DNA of 64,000 nucleotides from Amphibacillus sp. MSJ-3 (lineage in GTDB: Bacteria > Bacillota > Bacilli > Bacillales > Amphibacillaceae). Shown piece after piece: positions 1 to 10,880 of this stretch. The stretch spans positions 1 through 64,000 of the forward strand of contig NZ_JAHLQM010000001.1 in assembly GCF_018919165.1 (NCBI RefSeq), given 5' to 3'. Under the pieces are notes generated by a model, which ran no database searches, had not been told where the DNA came from, and worked only from the letters and a program-made list of their open reading frames with translations. Position numbers and translations under genes: made by a program. Numbering within the stretch: position 1 is the first letter of the stretch; each line of letters begins with the position of its first letter.

Positions 1-351
1 ACTATGACTTCTGCTGACTCCTGGTGGTTCAGTTACTTATCGCTAAGTAGGTTATGAAGGGTATTTCACGTATCCACCAGGCCTCCCTGGGTAAGAATGT
101 AATCTTTCCTTCCATCTATCCGCTTCATTTACTCTGTATCATCTTTGGCAGAAAGGATTTTGTTTTGTTTAGCAAACTCATCCAATGATACCTAGCCTTA
201 TATGAAGTTCGTGTTCCTCGAACCGGAAGTTTGCCGCTCGCTTCCTTCAGATTCCGCGTCACCACGGACACCCTTGCGTTAGGCTAACCACTACTTCTGC
301 CTTCATGGCTCGGGACTCTCACCCTAGAGATTACATCCATGCCAGGCACAC
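1..351 (-). mobile_element. Group IIC intron, 5' part (domain I), truncated by window edge
   Basis: On the minus strand the intron starts at 351 with GTGTGCC and runs off the left edge. The RNA shows the conserved domain I features I remember from the Oceanobacillus iheyensis O.i.I1 intron: a GGGTGAGAGTCCCGA segment at about 310-325, CTAACGCAAGGGTGTCCGTG at about 265-284, and a tail ending AGCAGAAGTCATAGT at the edge. Only domain I is visible; domains II-VI and any encoded reverse transcriptase lie outside. The 5' exon is a rho-independent terminator, the usual target of IIC introns. The match to O.i.I1 is from memory, without alignment software. Confidence 0.9.
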
Positions 352-353
352 TA

Positions 354-396
354 AGAAAAAGGAATCCAGTATCAACTGAATTCCTTTTTCATTTTT
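354..396 (-). terminator. Rho-independent terminator of yrzB, target of the group IIC intron
   Basis: On the minus strand a stem of AAAAAGGAATTCAG and CTGGATTCCTTTTT closes a short TTGATA loop and ends in TTTTTCTTA. It lies about 60 nt after the yrzB stop codon. The group IIC intron begins immediately after the T tract, so the terminator stem and its tail form the 5' exon. Confidence 0.9.
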
Positions 397-455
397 AGCT
401 GAGTTTTGCCCCAGCCTCTTTTATTAAACTTATCTATTCGTTCATTTTTTACCAG

Positions 456-734
456 TTAAAAGTTCTCATCAATCAATGTATTTAACATTTCTTCAACTAA
501 GTCCCATTCTTCATCTGTCTCAATAGCGAATAAGGCTAAATCATCTTCATTATCTCTTTCTTCATATCGAAAAGCAAAAACTTCTTGCTCTTCTTCTTCT
601 GAATCTTCTACTGCAACAACAGCAATATAGGATTGGTTGTTTTCCTCAACATCAAATGTAAACAAGACCTCAAATAAATGTTCTTCACCATTCTCATCAG
701 GAATAATAATTCGTTCTTCCTCAGATAGTGACAT
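456..734 (-). CDS. yrzB: DUF1292 protein YrzB
   Basis: Small, very acidic protein of about 92 residues, rich in Glu/Asp and with a run of acidic residues in its second half. It matches the DUF1292/YrzB family that follows ruvX (yrrK) in Bacillaceae. Its biochemical role is unknown. The ATG at 734 is preferred to the one at 749, because a GGAGG ribosome binding site lies 8 nt before it and the upstream ATG overlaps that site. It is the last gene of the ireB-ruvX-yrzB group and is followed by a strong terminator. No catalytic motif is visible. Confidence 0.85.
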   Translation of the reverse strand: MSLSEEERIIIPDENGEEHLFEVLFTFDVEENNQSYIAVVAVEDSEEEEQEVFAFRYEERDNEDDLALFAIETDEEWDLVEEMLNTLIDENF

Positions 735-751
735 AATAAATACCTCCATTC

Positions 752-1165
752 TTATTGGGCATCTAAGTACCCTTGTAGTATCATAACTGCAGCCATTTTA
801 TCTATAACTTTCTTTCGCTTATTTCTACTGACATCTGCCTCTAGCAATACTCGTTCAGCTGCCATAGTAGACAATCGCTCATCCCACAGCGTTGTTTTAA
901 CTTTAAATTTATCAGCTAAGTAATCTGCATAGGCTTGAGAAATTTCTCCGCGTTCACCAATAGAACCATTCATATGCTTTGGGAGTCCAATAACAATTTC
1001 TGTAATATCATGTTCTTTAATGATCGACTCTATATCTTGATCAGCACTAGAAAACTGTTTATCAGTCCATTTAAGCGTTGTTAGGCCTTGTGCAGTCCAA
1101 CCGAATGCATCACTTATTGCGACACCAATTGTCTTCGATCCGACATCTAACCCCATTTTCTTCAT
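752..1165 (-). CDS. ruvX: RuvX/YqgF putative Holliday junction resolvase
   Basis: RNase H-fold protein of 137 residues in the YqgF/RuvX family (YrrK in B. subtilis), involved in 16S rRNA 5' maturation and proposed as a Holliday junction resolvase. The N-terminal [16 protein letters not shown] carries the first catalytic Asp, and DERLST near residue 97 is the second conserved acidic motif. The ATG at 1165 is chosen over the start 13 codons upstream: an AGAGGA site lies just before it, and it sits one base after the ireB stop codon. It is translationally linked to ireB and followed by yrzB, the usual Bacillus order. Confidence 0.93.
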   Translation of the reverse strand: MKKMGLDVGSKTIGVAISDAFGWTAQGLTTLKWTDKQFSSADQDIESIIKEHDITEIVIGLPKHMNGSIGERGEISQAYADYLADKFKVKTTLWDERLSTMAAERVLLEADVSRNKRKKVIDKMAAVMILQGYLDAQ

Positions 1166-1166
1166 A

Positions 1167-1433
1167 CTAATCCTCTTTGTTATGCTCAATATAAAAATGA
1201 ACAAGTTCCTCTATTAATTCATCCCGGTCAAGGCGACGAATCTTATTTCTTGCATCTTTATATCGTGGAATGTAGGCTGGATCACCTGATAACAAATAAC
1301 CGACAATTTGATTTATTGGATGATAACCTTTTTCCTGTAACGATTTATTAACCGTTAATAACACATCTTTAACATTTTCTTCAATAGGTTCTTCTGAAAA
1401 GTCAAATTTCATGGTTTTATCCATTGAATCCAT
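1167..1433 (-). CDS. IreB family regulatory phosphoprotein (UPF0297, YrzL)
   Basis: An 88-residue protein of the UPF0297/IreB family. The conserved core [18 protein letters not shown] is present, followed by a KDARN motif and a Lys/Arg-Glu-rich helix. In Enterococcus IreB is a substrate of the Ser/Thr kinase IreK and affects cephalosporin resistance; in Bacillus the role is less clear. The start ATG at 1433 has a GGGGTG site 6 nt upstream; a GTG at 1442 is possible but overlaps that site. The gene abuts ruvX, conserved synteny with B. subtilis yrzL-yrrK-yrzB. Confidence 0.9.
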   Translation of the reverse strand: MDSMDKTMKFDFSEEPIEENVKDVLLTVNKSLQEKGYHPINQIVGYLLSGDPAYIPRYKDARNKIRRLDRDELIEELVHFYIEHNKED

Positions 1434-1528
1434 GCATAACACCCCATCTTATGATTAAATTTAATCTCTTCTTAATAATAATTCGCTACCTATGTCTATT
1501 ATACCTTTATTTTATTTCAAATAACAAG

Positions 1529-4165
1529 TTAGTTTATTGTATAAATAAACTTTTTGGCCTGGCTAAGTGCTTCCATAACTTTTTCTGGTTGCTTGCCACC
1601 GGCTTGTGCCATATCTGGGCGTCCACCGCCACCACCACCACAAACAGTAGCAGCTTCTTTAATTAGCTTTCCTGCATGGTAACCTTGTTTGACTAAATCA
1701 GCTGATATACCTGCTGCTAATTGTACTTTCCCATCATTAACAGCTGCTAACAAAATTATACCTGATTCAAGCTTTTGTTTGAGATCGTCTACCATTGTCC
1801 GCAATTGATTCATGTCCGTTACATTTACTTTTTCAATTAAAACTGAAATTCCATTAATCTGCTCAACTTTTTCTAGAATGGTTACAGCCTCGTTATTTGA
1901 TAATTTCTTTAATAAAGACTCATTTTCCCGCTTTAATTGTCTCATGTCTAGAAATAAGCCCTCAACCTTTTCTATAAGCTGATCAGGATTGGCCTTTAAC
2001 AATTTTGCCGTTGATTGTAGGACTTTCTCTTGCTCATTTGTATATAAATACGCACCTTTTCCAGTTACTGCCTCAATCCTCCGAATACCTGCACCAATAC
2101 CGGATTCACTGACTAGCTTGAATAAACCAATCTCAGCTGTGTTATTGACGTGACAACCACCACAAAATTCAAGACTATAGTCATCGATTTGAACAACGCG
2201 AACAAGATCACCATATTTCTCACCAAATAGGGCTGTCGCTCCCATTTGTTTTGCTTCTTCGATTGGATAATTGCCTGTTTTAACAGGGATTGCACACCAA
2301 ATTTTATCATTGATGATTTGCTCAATTTGGTTTAACTTTTCCTCATCAACAGCATTAAAATGAGAGAAATCAAAGCGTAGTCGGTCCTGTGTCACCAATG
2401 ATCCTGCTTGATTAACATGATCTCCTAGGACATCTTTTAAGGCCTGATGCAATAGATGTGTTGCTGTATGATTCTTTTCAATGAGTTGACGTCTTTGTTG
2501 ATCAATTTCAGCATTGATCAAATCACCGACTTTTAGTTGTCCTTTAATAATCTTAACACGATGTAAATGTTGACCTTGTGGTGCTTTTTGAACATCTATT
2601 ACATTAGCTTCAGCTTGTTTATTACTTATTGTACCTTGGTCTGCAATTTGCCCACCGCTTTCTGCATAGAATGGGGTCTTAGCAAATATAAGGTAAACTT
2701 CTTTTCCTTCTGATGCTTCTTGGACAGATTTCTTGTCTTCAATGATAGCCTCAATCGTTGTTGATATTTGGCTAGTTTCATAACCGATAAACTCACTTGT
2801 AACCGAAAGCTCACGATAAACATCATCTTGTACTTGCATTGAATCTACTTTTTGTCTAGCCTTTCTTGCTCGATCTCTTTGAAGCTTCATTTCTTCTTCA
2901 AAGCCCTCTTCATCAATCGTAAAGCCAGCTTCGGCTACATACTCTTCTGTTAATTCTTTAGGAAAACCATAAGTATCATAAAGACGGAAGACCTCTTTAC
3001 CTGGAAAAACATTCGACTGATTTGCTTGTTCCTGTTTAATAATTGTTTCAAGAATTAATAGACCATCATGTAATGTTTCATGAAAACGTTCTTCTTCTGT
3101 TCGCACCACATTAACGATAAAATCTTGTTTCTCTTTTATCTCTGGATAATATGATTCCATAATTTGAGCAACAACATCAACCAATTGATACATAAATGGT
3201 TTTTCAATGTCTAACTGTTTAGCAAAGCGAACAGCGCGTCGGATTAAACGACGTAGAACATAACCTCGCCCTTCATTTGAAGGTAATGCCCCATCTGAAA
3301 CAGCGAAGGAAACCGTACGAATATGATCAGCAATAACTTTAAATGCAGTATCTACCTCTGGTGTTTCCCCATAATTAAATATCGTCATCTTTTCAATTTG
3401 TTTAATGATTGGCAAAAATAAATCCGTTTCAAAGTTTGTTTCAGTTTCTTGCAATACTGAGACAACACGTTCTAGGCCCATACCGGTATCAATATTTCGT
3501 TTAGGTAAGGGTGAATAACTTCCATCTGGATTATGGTTAAATTGTGAAAAGACTAAATTCCAAATTTCTAAATAGCGATCGTTTTCTCCACCTGGGTATA
3601 ATTCAGGATCGGCTGGATTATTTCCATAGGCCTCACCTCGATCATAAAAAATTTCTGTATTGGGTCCACTTGGTCCCTCACCAATATCCCAAAAGTTTTC
3701 CTCTAAACGAATAATTCTTTCTTCAGGTAGTCGAATATCGTTCTTCCATATCTGAAATGCTTCATCATCTTCAGGATGAACGGTAACGGATAATTTTTCT
3801 TGATCAAGCCCTAACCACTGATCGTCGGTTAGAAACTCCCAAGCCCATTCAATTGCTTCCTTTTTAAAATAATCCCCTATTGAAAAATTACCAAGCATTT
3901 CAAAGAAAGTGTGGTGACGTGGTGTGTAGCCAACATTTTCAATATCATTTGTTCGAATAGACTTCTGTACATTAGCTAGTCTTGGGTTATCCGGAACAAT
4001 TCGGCCATCAAAATATTTTTTCAATGTAGCTACCCCACTATTGATCCATAATAATGTCGGGTCATCAACCGGTATCAGTGATGCACTTGCTTCTATTTCA
4101 TGCCCTTTCGTTTTGAAAAAGGTTAAAAAAAGCTGTCTTATTTCTGATGATGTTAACTGTTTCAC
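1529..4165 (-). CDS. alaS: Alanyl-tRNA synthetase
   Basis: Full-length 878-residue class II synthetase that charges tRNA-Ala. The N-terminal catalytic core carries the motif 2 region ([15 protein letters not shown] near 81-95) and the motif 3 region with DTGMGLER near 226. The editing domain holds the zinc ligands H566 and H570 (HTATH) and C668 and H672 (CGGCH). The C-Ala domain ends with a Gly-rich [16 protein letters not shown] stretch. It is preceded by an Ala-type T-box leader, so expression should rise when uncharged tRNA-Ala accumulates. No terminator is obvious between it and ireB, 96 nt downstream. Confidence 0.98.
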   Translation of the reverse strand: MKQLTSSEIRQLFLTFFKTKGHEIEASASLIPVDDPTLLWINSGVATLKKYFDGRIVPDNPRLANVQKSIRTNDIENVGYTPRHHTFFEMLGNFSIGDYFKKEAIEWAWEFLTDDQWLGLDQEKLSVTVHPEDDEAFQIWKNDIRLPEERIIRLEENFWDIGEGPSGPNTEIFYDRGEAYGNNPADPELYPGGENDRYLEIWNLVFSQFNHNPDGSYSPLPKRNIDTGMGLERVVSVLQETETNFETDLFLPIIKQIEKMTIFNYGETPEVDTAFKVIADHIRTVSFAVSDGALPSNEGRGYVLRRLIRRAVRFAKQLDIEKPFMYQLVDVVAQIMESYYPEIKEKQDFIVNVVRTEEERFHETLHDGLLILETIIKQEQANQSNVFPGKEVFRLYDTYGFPKELTEEYVAEAGFTIDEEGFEEEMKLQRDRARKARQKVDSMQVQDDVYRELSVTSEFIGYETSQISTTIEAIIEDKKSVQEASEGKEVYLIFAKTPFYAESGGQIADQGTISNKQAEANVIDVQKAPQGQHLHRVKIIKGQLKVGDLINAEIDQQRRQLIEKNHTATHLLHQALKDVLGDHVNQAGSLVTQDRLRFDFSHFNAVDEEKLNQIEQIINDKIWCAIPVKTGNYPIEEAKQMGATALFGEKYGDLVRVVQIDDYSLEFCGGCHVNNTAEIGLFKLVSESGIGAGIRRIEAVTGKGAYLYTNEQEKVLQSTAKLLKANPDQLIEKVEGLFLDMRQLKRENESLLKKLSNNEAVTILEKVEQINGISVLIEKVNVTDMNQLRTMVDDLKQKLESGIILLAAVNDGKVQLAAGISADLVKQGYHAGKLIKEAATVCGGGGGGRPDMAQAGGKQPEKVMEALSQAKKFIYTIN

Positions 4166-4189
4166 CTTGCATTCCTCCTATTTATTTTC

Positions 4190-4445
4190 CATATTAAAAA
4201 GCTCTCGCTCCTGCAGTTTTGCAGGGGCGAGAGCTAGCTTCGCGGTACCACCCTGATTATAGCTAAGAATAGCTACCATCTTCATTCACAAATAACGGTG
4301 TGAACCGACAAGTGATTAGCTTGCACTTCTAACGAGCTTCTGTAACCCTTCATTTAGTCTATCTCTCAGCCTTGAATAAACCTCTCTTAAAATGGACTGT
4401 TACATACTAGTGTTGATCATTGTTTTCACATATATCTTCTGCTGA
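4190..4445 (-). promoter_or_regulatory. T-box leader of alaS with terminator
   Basis: On the minus strand upstream of alaS, the T-box core AGGGTGGTACCGCG (about 4237-4250) is followed by a strong terminator: a GCTCTCGC...GCGAGAGC stem with a CTGCA/TGCAG extension and a TTTTT tail at about 4196-4232. The T-box sequence can pair to form the antiterminator. This is the classic tRNA-sensing element; the cognate amino acid is taken from the downstream gene, as I did not fold stem I to read the specifier codon. Confidence 0.93.
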
Positions 4446-4475
4446 CATTATAATGAATATCGTGACATCTGTCAA

Positions 4476-5555
4476 TTATTTCTGGAAAGGATAATAGGTA
4501 ATCACGCTGCGAATGACAACTAACGCAGGGATAGCAATAATCATTCCGACAATCCCTGCTAGCTCGCTACCAATTAATAGGGCTAAAATAACTAACACCG
4601 GATGCGTACGGAGACTATAGCTAAATATAAAGGGTGAAAGGATATTACTTTCAATGATTTGAACAAGAAAAATACCGATAATCAAATAAATTGTGGAACT
4701 TGTTGATGTTGTTAGAGCAATGAGAACAGCTGGTATAGCCCCGAGAATAGGACCAAAATAAGGTATGATATTCATTACAGCCATGAAGATTGCTAGCAAT
4801 AAAGAAAATTCAATTTTTAAAATCAAATAAACAATATAGGTTGTTCCCCCAACAAAAAGACTAATTATAAGTTGTGCCCTTATATAGTCGGCCAAGTCCT
4901 GATTCAGATGAAAAATAAACTGTTTAGATTGTTTCTGATACCGCTTGGGAATTATGTTCATCAGTTGACTCTTCATTATACTTCGATCAAGTAAAAAGTA
5001 ATAAAGTAATACAGGAACAACAACTAAACTTACAAAAAATTCACTAAGTACACTCAAGCTCATTATTTTATTTTCCAACCATGTTGCGCTAAATCTTGAT
5101 ACTTTATTAATCAATTCATCAAGTTCACCATGAATAGGTTCAGGTAAGACATGAATCATTTGATCGAGTTGATTAATCCAATTTCGATAATTCTCCAACA
5201 ATAGTGGTAGCTGATCAATAAACTTTTTAAGTTGTTCCATAAAAATGGGGTAAGTAAAATAAATCAATAGTGCTAACCCAGTCACAAAAGTAAAATAAAT
5301 AATTAAAATCGCAAGCCATCTTGGGATAAAGCGTCTAGTTAATTTCCCCACAATCGGGTTTAGGAGATATGTGAGCAAAATAGCTAGTACAAATGGAAAC
5401 ACAATCTTATAGAGACTATTTAGAAAGAGATGATAATTTGGAAATATCCTTACAATTAGAAATAGAATAATTAAAAAGAGAATAGCTAGGACACCAAAGC
5501 GTACTAGCTTGTTGAATATTAAGGACCTATTTTCACTATTAACTTCACTGGACAC
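4476..5555 (-). CDS. AI-2E family transporter (YrrI-like permease)
   Basis: A protein of about 359 residues with multiple hydrophobic segments: two near the N-terminus, a pair near 65-115, one near residue 160 and a cluster in the C-terminal 150 residues. The C-terminal motif region with IIPYFGPILGAIPA is typical of the AI-2E/PerM (UPF0118) family, whose members export varied substrates. The substrate cannot be read from sequence. In B. subtilis yrrI sits in the same place next to alaS. The start is uncertain: a GTG at 5555 is chosen because the reading frame upstream overlaps the preceding small gene; its ribosome site is weak. Confidence 0.85.
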   Translation of the reverse strand: MSSEVNSENRSLIFNKLVRFGVLAILFLIILFLIVRIFPNYHLFLNSLYKIVFPFVLAILLTYLLNPIVGKLTRRFIPRWLAILIIYFTFVTGLALLIYFTYPIFMEQLKKFIDQLPLLLENYRNWINQLDQMIHVLPEPIHGELDELINKVSRFSATWLENKIMSLSVLSEFFVSLVVVPVLLYYFLLDRSIMKSQLMNIIPKRYQKQSKQFIFHLNQDLADYIRAQLIISLFVGGTTYIVYLILKIEFSLLLAIFMAVMNIIPYFGPILGAIPAVLIALTTSTSSTIYLIIGIFLVQIIESNILSPFIFSYSLRTHPVLVILALLIGSELAGIVGMIIAIPALVVIRSVITYYPFQK

Positions 5556-5730
5556 GGCGCTCAGCTTCAGTAAACAAATCATCTAAAGATAATAAACTTC
5601 CGTCTAAATCTACTTCATGGACATGAAAGATATCTTGCTTTTTTCGTAGTTCAATATAGCAGTTCCAGCAATAATAGTGATCCGGGGCTATTTTACCGAG
5701 ATTCTTTGACTGACAATTAATGCATTGCAA
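5545..5730 (-). CDS. Small zinc-ribbon protein of unknown function
   Basis: A 61-residue protein with two CxxC knuckles (CINC at residues 3-6 and CWNC about 20 residues later), expected to bind one zinc ion as a rubredoxin-like ribbon. A TTG start at 5730 is chosen because a GGAAGGGTG site lies 6 nt upstream; no ATG is available in frame. It overlaps the start of the AI-2E permease by about 11 nt, suggesting translational coupling. Small unnamed ORFs occupy this position in B. subtilis (yrzQ/yrzR), but I cannot assign a name or function. Confidence 0.7.
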   Translation of the reverse strand: MQCINCQSKNLGKIAPDHYYCWNCYIELRKKQDIFHVHEVDLDGSLLSLDDLFTEAERRVQ

Positions 5731-5808
5731 TAAAAACACCCTTCCATACAATTGTTACTCATATTATGGTATGGAAAAGTGAATTTTAAACATGATTTGT
5801 AAAAATAT

Positions 5809-8145
5809 TTAAGTTAAAAAGTCGAATGGTGATAAATTTCTTTCTTCCTCTGATTCTTCTGCCAACTGTCTAGCATATTCGTCATCATTTAATACTCTAG
5901 TCAATTTTTCTTGTAATGTCGTATTCCGTTTATTTGTATCTTCTTCTTTAATTCCAGCTAAAAAAGATTGCTCATTACCACAAATAATCAGCGATTGCTT
6001 TGCACGAGTTATTGCTGTATACAAAAGATTTTTCCGAAGCATACGACGAAAACTTTGATCAATTGGCAAAATGATAATTGGGAACTCGCTACCTTGTGAC
6101 TTATGAATTGATATACAGTAAGCATGCATGATATTTAATAAATCTTTACGATTATAGACCACATCAATATCATCATAGGTGACAACAACCTGATCTTCTT
6201 TTTCTACATTTTCATTTGCTTTGAAAATGGCTGTTATTTGGCCAATATCTCCATTAAAGACCCCATCCTCAGGTTGATTTATAAGTTGAATAACCTTGTC
6301 CCCCGTTCGAAAAATAGCATCCTTGGTTTTTAACTCACGAACACCTTTACGTTTCGGATTAACGATTTGTTGTATTTCTTGATTAATTCGATGAATACCA
6401 ATTTCAGTTTTGTACATCGGGGCTAATATTTGCATTTGTTTTATATCAAAATTTTTATCGATCGCTTTCTGAACAATCTGTTTTAGTGCATCGATAATTT
6501 CCCAAGTTTGACATTTAATAAAGTTAAAATCACTTGCTTTTACTAACGACCCTTGTTCAACTTGATTATGTTTGATCTGGTGAGCAAGCTCAATGATCTT
6601 AGAACCTTCCTGTTGCCGATAAACCTCTTCTAGTTTAACAGATTCTATTTGTTTCGATGCTAATAAATCTGCCAATACGTGGCCTGGACCAACAGAAGGA
6701 AGTTGATCCTCATCCCCTACTAACAAAACATGCATATCAGTGGGAATCGCTTTGAATAACTGATTAGCAAGGAAAATATCAACCATAGAGAATTCATCAA
6801 CTACAAGAAGACGTCCACCCAATTGATTTTCTTCATTCTTTTCAAAGCCAGCTTGTCCATCCCAACCTAATAAGCGATGGATCGTAACAGCTTGAATACC
6901 TGTTGATTCCGATAATCGCTTTGCTGCTCGACCAGTTGGGGCTGTTAATACAAATGGAAATTCAGATCGTTGACTATAATCTGCAAGATTTAAAGATAGG
7001 TCATGGAATGAGCTAAAAGCACGTAAAATCCCCTTGATAACTGTTGTCTTTCCTGTACCTGGACCACCTGTCAAAATCATGACTTTTTCTTGTAATGCCC
7101 GTTTAATTGCATCATATTGTTCTTTACCGTAACTCAAAGTTTCTTCCTCTTCGATCTTACCGACCAGCTTTAATAATTCTGCCTCTGGAATTTGATCAAC
7201 CTCATCTTGGTGCAAAACTCGCTTTAGATGGGTGGCAAAGCCAGCTTCTGCATAATACAAAAAAGGAAGATAAACCTTATCATCATCAAGTACAAGTAAC
7301 TCCTCTTCTGATAACTCAAGCACTTGTTGCTTAATTTCTTCTTCGGTTATTTGATGGAGATGAGCTTCTAATAATTGTTCAACTAGCGGAAGGAGTTCGT
7401 CTATAGTTAGAAACACATGACCATCTGCCATTGATTCATTCAATACATACAAACAGCCTGCGCGAATCCGGGACGGATGATTTAACGCTAACTCATTTTG
7501 TACAGCGATTAAATCCGCACGGTGAAAACCAAAACCATGGATATCGAAGACATATTGATATGGATTGGATAATAAAATATCGATCGCTTGATCTCGATAA
7601 GCTTCATAGATTTTTTGTGCCATTTTCAAGCCAATTCCATATTTGGATAAATGGACAACGACATAATCAAAACCTTGATGCTCTCTCAATTGTTCAACTA
7701 GCTTTTCTTTCCTTTCTTTGGTTAAGCCAGCTATCTGATCCAGTTCACTTGGATCATTCATCACCTTTGTAATCGCTGTTTCTCCTAATTGATCAACTAT
7801 TTTAAGTGCTGTTTTCTCACCAATTCCATAAAAAAGATCACTAGATAAGTAAGCAACTAAACCTTCCTTCGTATCTGGTAAATATCGTTTGTATCTTTTA
7901 ACATCATACTGTAAGCCAAATCGTTTATGCTCAACTAAATCACCATTAAATAGATAGACTTCTCCTGGCAACAATTCGCTAAAATAACCTTTGACAACGA
8001 TATCCGGCTCTTCATATGCTTCATCAGTTTCTAGCACTTTTATTTTGGCAATGGAAAAGTGCTCCGTCGGATTTGAATATATCGTATATATTAGTTCTCC
8101 CTTTATGTATTTATCTGAGTGATTAACCATCTGCTCTTCCAACAC
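5809..8145 (-). CDS. recD2: ATP-dependent DNA helicase RecD2
   Basis: A 5'-3' SF1B helicase of about 778 residues (YrrC in B. subtilis), acting in DNA repair and fork maintenance outside any RecBCD complex. The N-terminal half holds an OB fold and helix-hairpin-helix repeats (GIGEKTALKI, YGIGLKMAQKI) typical of RecD2. The C-terminal half has the motor: Walker A GGPGTGKTT, DEFSMVD (motif II), GDEDQLPSVG (motif III), SIHKSQGSEF (motif V) and YTAITRAK (motif VI). A GTG at 8145 is chosen as start because AAAGGAG lies 6 nt before it. It follows the TPR gene, as in B. subtilis yrrB-yrrC. Confidence 0.94.
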   Translation of the reverse strand: MLEEQMVNHSDKYIKGELIYTIYSNPTEHFSIAKIKVLETDEAYEEPDIVVKGYFSELLPGEVYLFNGDLVEHKRFGLQYDVKRYKRYLPDTKEGLVAYLSSDLFYGIGEKTALKIVDQLGETAITKVMNDPSELDQIAGLTKERKEKLVEQLREHQGFDYVVVHLSKYGIGLKMAQKIYEAYRDQAIDILLSNPYQYVFDIHGFGFHRADLIAVQNELALNHPSRIRAGCLYVLNESMADGHVFLTIDELLPLVEQLLEAHLHQITEEEIKQQVLELSEEELLVLDDDKVYLPFLYYAEAGFATHLKRVLHQDEVDQIPEAELLKLVGKIEEEETLSYGKEQYDAIKRALQEKVMILTGGPGTGKTTVIKGILRAFSSFHDLSLNLADYSQRSEFPFVLTAPTGRAAKRLSESTGIQAVTIHRLLGWDGQAGFEKNEENQLGGRLLVVDEFSMVDIFLANQLFKAIPTDMHVLLVGDEDQLPSVGPGHVLADLLASKQIESVKLEEVYRQQEGSKIIELAHQIKHNQVEQGSLVKASDFNFIKCQTWEIIDALKQIVQKAIDKNFDIKQMQILAPMYKTEIGIHRINQEIQQIVNPKRKGVRELKTKDAIFRTGDKVIQLINQPEDGVFNGDIGQITAIFKANENVEKEDQVVVTYDDIDVVYNRKDLLNIMHAYCISIHKSQGSEFPIIILPIDQSFRRMLRKNLLYTAITRAKQSLIICGNEQSFLAGIKEEDTNKRNTTLQEKLTRVLNDDEYARQLAEESEEERNLSPFDFLT

Positions 8146-8159
8146 AAATAACTCCTTTA

Positions 8160-8831
8160 TCAATCCGATTCTTCTTGCGCATTTATGCCCTCAATCTGGG
8201 CCAATAACTGATCCGCCATATAATAATCAGGATTATTTTTCCGAAGCTTTTCTAAATGACCAATTGCCTTTTTAGTTTCTTCTTCAAATAGAAGTGCTAC
8301 AGCCAGATTATAGCGGGCATCTGCATGAGTAGGATCTTTTACTAAAACTTCTTCAAAGATGATTTGAGCTTGAGCAATCTGATCTGTCGCAGCCAGTGCT
8401 AGGCCATACTGAAACATCACTTCAATATCTTCTGGATTCAATTCATAGGCACGTTGAAGATAAGGTAAAGCGCGTTTGGAATTGTTCTGATTTTGCCATG
8501 ATAAACCGAGCATAAAAAAAGCATCCGCTTCATCTAAACCTAAACCAATCGACTGGAGATAATACTTCGCTGCTTCTTGATAATCTTCCTGCTCAAAATA
8601 CAAATGTCCCAAACCATAATAGGCTGTCGCAGCTCGATCATCTAATTCAATTGCACGATTAAAAAATTGCTCGGCTCTATTGAAATCATTCATATATAGT
8701 AGCAAATTCCCAAAATTTATATAACCAACTGGATCGTTGGGATTTTCTTCAATTGCTTGCTGAAAGCTAATTGCAGCACCTTGATAGTCTTGATTTTTCA
8801 TCTGATTGATCCCTTTACTTAAATGATCCAC
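8160..8831 (-). CDS. TPR repeat protein (YrrB-like)
   Basis: A protein of 223 residues made almost wholly of tetratricopeptide repeats of 34 residues, with consensus Y-x-x-L/F-G-x-x-x and A-x-x-x-F/Y-x-x-A positions recurring about six times. TPRs mediate protein binding; the partner is unknown, although YrrB has been crystallised as a TPR scaffold. A GTG start at 8831 is preferred because AAGGAGG lies 8 nt upstream, rather than the ATG 19 codons earlier, which would place that site inside the reading frame. It lies just upstream of recD2 and is probably co-transcribed. Confidence 0.86.
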   Translation of the reverse strand: MDHLSKGINQMKNQDYQGAAISFQQAIEENPNDPVGYINFGNLLLYMNDFNRAEQFFNRAIELDDRAATAYYGLGHLYFEQEDYQEAAKYYLQSIGLGLDEADAFFMLGLSWQNQNNSKRALPYLQRAYELNPEDIEVMFQYGLALAATDQIAQAQIIFEEVLVKDPTHADARYNLAVALLFEEETKKAIGHLEKLRKNNPDYYMADQLLAQIEGINAQEESD

Positions 8832-9013
8832 CAGTCTAACCTCCTTATATCCTTCTGAATAAGCTTTGTTAAATTTTAATTTTACCATACAATTTTAAAA
8901 ATAGAACACCTATCGCTATTAACTTTGAGATTTACCCAAACTGACTCTGGAACTGAATAAAAAGTTAGTCTCAGGAGAATATATTTTTATAACTAAAGAT
9001 AAAGGTGATTAGG

Positions 9014-9505
9014 ATGTCTAACAAACTGAAACAAGAAGAAATAGAAACGTTAAGAGAGTTGATCAAAAATATTGACATAGCTATGCTTACAACAAAAAGT
9101 GAGGAAGGGCTTGTATCACGTCCGATGAAAACTCAAGAAGTCGAATTTGATGGCGACTTATGGTTTTTCACTAAAAAACAGACAAGTAAATATGAGGAAA
9201 TTTCACATGATTCAGATGTTAATGTCGCCTATGTTGGCAAATCTTACGTTTCCGTTCGTGGAAAAACTGAAATCGTTGAAGATTTAGCTAAGAAAAAGGA
9301 ATATTGGAGCAAAGCTCATGAGAAAATCATGCAAACAACCTATGATGATCCGGACCTTGTATTAATAAAGATTATAGCTGAAGCAGCTGAATATTGGGAA
9401 ACAGGAAGTATTACTAAAAATATTGCTTTTCTATATAAGCGAATGACTGGACAAAGTTCCAAGTCAATAGATATTAACGAAACAGTTGAACTAAATAAAA
9501 AGTAA
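9014..9505 (+). CDS. Pyridoxamine 5'-phosphate oxidase-like FMN-binding protein (general stress protein 26 type)
   Basis: A 163-residue split-barrel flavin-binding protein. The pattern IAMLTTKSEEGLVSRPMKT, then a short GDLWFFTKK strand and a later YVSVRGKTEIVED strand, is that of the PNPOx-like/GSP26 family. Members bind FMN or flavin cofactors; physiological substrates are mostly unknown. It is a plus-strand singleton between divergent and convergent minus-strand genes. The ATG at 9014 is chosen with an AAAGGTG site upstream; a GTG at 9005 is possible. A hairpin terminator follows. It is absent from this position in the B. subtilis order that surrounds it, so it may be an insertion. Confidence 0.82.
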   Translation: MSNKLKQEEIETLRELIKNIDIAMLTTKSEEGLVSRPMKTQEVEFDGDLWFFTKKQTSKYEEISHDSDVNVAYVGKSYVSVRGKTEIVEDLAKKKEYWSKAHEKIMQTTYDDPDLVLIKIIAEAAEYWETGSITKNIAFLYKRMTGQSSKSIDINETVELNKK

Positions 9506-9509
9506 AGAA

Positions 9510-9550
9510 CCTTCACTCAGTGGGGGTTCCTTTCAACCTCACTGAGCGTT
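9510..9550 (+). terminator. Hairpin terminator after the FMN-binding protein gene
   Basis: CTCAGTG and CACTGAG arms extended by GGTT/AACC close a short TTCCTTTC loop just after the stop codon. The downstream T tract is poor, so termination strength is uncertain. The arms resemble the CAGTGGGG/CCCCACTG arms of the dispersed repeat described elsewhere. Confidence 0.55.
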
Positions 9551-9718
9551 AAATAAACGAAACTGTCCTTTACTGACTATTGATCCCCACTTATATTCGA
9601 TAATGTTCTCTTGGATTTCAAACCGATTCCCCGTCCGTGTATAATTACAAATTAAAGCGTTAGTGATCATCCACCTAGCACTTAATAGATGATTTATTTC
9701 CGTTTCTTAATGGTTATA

Positions 9719-10871
<1,153 letters not shown>

Positions 10872-10880
10872 TCACTCCCT

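Noticed and set aside
2113-2325. Open frames within alaS and other large genes on either strand
   Set aside because: They overlap strongly conserved genes in other frames, lack ribosome binding sites and show no family resemblance.
8160-8888. Earlier ATG (8888) for the TPR protein
   Set aside because: It would place the AAGGAGG site inside the frame and add residues outside the TPR pattern; the GTG at 8831 fits the site spacing.
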